A stretch of 11,898 nucleotides of DNA, from the NCBI GenBank assembly GCA_946479805.1, contig CAMLHP010000057.1, positions 1 through 11,898 of the forward strand, read 5' to 3'. Below, in pieces: positions 11,398-11,898 of this stretch (position 1 is its first letter; each line of letters begins with the position of its first letter). A program made the position numbers and the translations under genes. Source of the stretch: an uncultured Gemmatimonadota bacterium (GTDB taxonomy: Bacteria > Gemmatimonadota > Gemmatimonadetes > Gemmatimonadales > GWC2-71-9). The notes under the pieces were generated by a model, which worked only from the letters and a program-made list of their open reading frames with translations, had not been told where the DNA came from and did not search any database.

Positions 11398-11898
11398 CTA
11401 GTGAGGGTAACCCAGCGGCTGCACGTCGCGCGGGTTCTCATCTCCGAAGAGCAGCCTGCCCTCGCGGTATGACGCGCCCCGGAGTGTAAGCGCAAGCACC
11501 TCGCCCAGGTCCTGCACCAGGTAGATGTCCAGCGTGTCCCGCACCTCCTTGGGCAGGTCCTCCAGGTCCGCTTCGTTTTCCTTGGGCAGCAGCACCCGGG
11601 TGATGCCGGCGCGTGCCGCCCCAAGCACCTTTTCCTTCACGCCGCCAATGGGCAGCACCCTTCCGCGGAGCGTGATTTCGCCGGTCATGGCGATGTCATT
11701 TCGCACCGAGCGGTTGGACAGCGCCGACACGATCGCCGACGCCATTGTCACGCCGGCGGAGGGCCCGTCCTTGGGGATAGCCCCGGCGGGGACGTGCACG
11801 TGCAGGTCCCGGTCGAACATCTCGTCCGGAATCCTGAGCGCCGCCGCGTGGGAGCGGGCGTAGGTCCACGCGGCGCGGGCCGATTCCTTCATCACGTC
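11398..11898 (-). CDS. lon: ATP-dependent protease Lon, C-terminal proteolytic domain (partial, runs off window)
   Basis: The minus-strand frame is open to the window edge, so only the last 166 residues of Lon are visible. It begins (D)[10 protein letters not shown], the linker at the start of the S16 peptidase domain. The catalytic Ser is in [10 protein letters not shown] (codon 11760-11758) and the catalytic Lys in [10 protein letters not shown] (codon 11637-11635), so the Ser-Lys dyad is intact. [13 protein letters not shown] and the [12 protein letters not shown] end are typical of full-length bacterial Lon. The tail after that (about 25 residues, ending PLGYPH) is variable. Lon degrades misfolded and regulatory proteins in the cytoplasm and uses ATP through an AAA+ domain that lies outside this window. 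It converges on the Hpt/GGDEF-like gene. Confidence 0.95.
   Translation of the reverse strand, partial: DVMKESARAAWTYARSHAAALRIPDEMFDRDLHVHVPAGAIPKDGPSAGVTMASAIVSALSNRSVRNDIAMTGEITLRGRVLPIGGVKEKVLGAARAGITRVLLPKENEADLEDLPKEVRDTLDIYLVQDLGEVLALTLRGASYREGRLLFGDENPRDVQPLGYPH

Overview
The window is high-GC bacterial DNA of ordinary chromosomal type. No phage, IS or CRISPR element was seen. Group III-style phosphofructokinase signatures, a TSP3-repeat outer membrane protein, a Hpt/receiver/GGDEF-like protein and short-period intergenic repeats suggest a soil-type lineage, possibly Gemmatimonadota. That placement is an impression, not a demonstrated fact.

Layout. (1) 1-429 is the 3' end of an Arg/Asp/Trp-rich protein of unknown function. 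It converges on 5-formyltetrahydrofolate cyclo-ligase (498-1082, minus) across a long imperfect hairpin. (2) Divergent from the cyclo-ligase is a compact folate operon: a 6-pyruvoyltetrahydropterin-synthase-family enzyme (1132-1644), a pterin-4a-carbinolamine dehydratase (1669-2019), pabB (1998-3368) and pabA (3365-3961). The pterin enzyme carries both the QueD-type Cys and the PTPS-III-type Glu next to the HGH motif, so it may supply the pterin half of folate while pabB/pabA start the p-aminobenzoate half. (3) A 71-bp inverted repeat built of 7-bp units separates pabA from the convergent pfk gene (4013-5092, minus).

(4) The most unusual item is immediately upstream of pfk on the minus strand, where a conventional gene caller would see nothing. 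It is an 80-residue SelW-like (Rdx family) selenoprotein at 5100-5342, with an in-frame UGA at the second position of the family's redox CxxC/CxxU motif. A bacterial SECIS-like hairpin with a GGUCU apical loop starts 14 nt downstream. (5) Divergent from it are a secreted beta-barrel-like protein with five TSP type 3 repeats but no OmpA domain (5523-6605) and a lipoprotein with an 18-bp coding repeat and an unrecognised, possibly TIM-barrel-like domain (6618-7727). (6) After a repeat-rich intergenic region comes a three-gene plus-strand unit: a hypothetical helical protein, a TrmB-like regulator, and a Hpt/pseudo-receiver/pseudo-GGDEF protein. (7) A perfect hairpin separates that unit from the convergent 3' end of lon (11398 to the window edge).

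The folate block is functionally coherent: it makes pterin and p-aminobenzoate precursors, and the neighbouring cyclo-ligase salvages 5-formyl-THF. The selW-pfk pair looks co-transcribed, which places a thiol/selenol redox protein next to a glycolytic control enzyme.
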